Source of the DNA: Bacilli bacterium | Lineage (GTDB): Bacteria > Bacillota_I > Bacilli_A > RF39 > UBA660 | Reading direction: 5' to 3' | Length of the DNA stretch: 23,279 bases | Assembly (NCBI GenBank): GCA_028703035.1 | Contig: JAQVNR010000006.1 | Span: 7,301-30,579, forward strand | Shown: piece after piece, positions 23,177 to 23,279 of the stretch | Layout: the number at the start of each line of letters is the position of its first letter | Position numbering within the stretch: position 1 is the first letter of the stretch | Made by a program: the position numbers and the translations under genes | The notes under the pieces: model-generated | The model's database searches: none | What the model saw: only the letters and a program-made list of their open reading frames with translations | Told to the model about the DNA's origin: nothing

Positions 23177-23279
23177 GTGTAGGTAGTATAAGGGCTAAAA
23201 GAGGTAAAGAAAAAATCTTCGCCCCATAATATGCTCTTTTTTTGTTGTTTTTCATTAAAAAACCTGTTTTTATTAAAAT

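Noticed and set aside
23200..23241. Possible terminator after yrrO (AAAAGAG ... CTCTTTTTTT)
   Set aside because: The arms are 7 bp with a loop of about 30 nt and no compact stem; not convincing, although a T-run is present.
1..23279. CRISPR array, tRNA or rRNA genes
   Set aside because: No regularly spaced repeats and no cloverleaf or rRNA-like sequence were found on either strand by eye.

Overview
The window comes from a very AT-rich bacterium of the Firmicutes/Mollicutes side of the tree that still has a cell wall. It carries ireB-ruvX-yrzB-mltG-trmR-yrrN-yrrO in the order known from Bacillus, plus lepA-hemW. TGA is a stop (ireB, yrrO) and Trp is TGG, so this is not a code-4 mycoplasma. 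An uncultured gut lineage of the RF39 type would fit, but that is inference.

Layout. (1) 59-4780: an ISNCY/IS1202-like transposase gene on the minus strand, split by a 3.4-kb element with three overlapping tyrosine recombinase genes and ~98-bp terminal inverted repeats. This is the architecture of RIT (recombinase-in-trio) elements. Removing 581-4015 restores the transposase frame exactly. (2) 4935-10141: lepA, hemW, a surface-anchored protein with cadherin-like domains, and a glycerophosphodiester phosphodiesterase (GDPD) gene whose Shine-Dalgarno sequence lies in a hairpin. (3) 10184-13191: an inserted accessory cassette. It holds a divergent thymidylate-synthase-superfamily gene and, 2 nt later, a three-domain fusion gene (nucleotidyltransferase, dCMP-deaminase-like, HIT-like), then an unusual set of interleaved inverted repeats and a decayed ISAs1-type transposase tail. 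The cassette is flanked by a 113-bp direct repeat made from the convergent 3' ends of the GDPD and NUDIX genes. (4) 13255-14616: NUDIX gene (minus strand) and two coupled genes of unknown function ending in a clear terminator. (5) 14765-23176: the conserved ireB...yrrO operon for cell-wall signalling, DNA processing and tRNA wobble-uridine modification. It is split between yrrN and yrrO by a 1,239-codon purL-like gene with its own near-consensus promoter, flanked by a 25-bp repeat of the yrrN/yrrO junction.

The strongest candidates for something new are the TS-like/tripartite fusion cassette (3) and the PurL homologue in (5), which has an open frame but has lost the glutaminase catalytic cysteine. 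Both sit between duplicated pieces of host gene junctions, which suggests a similar way of arriving. The rest of the window is ordinary core genome.
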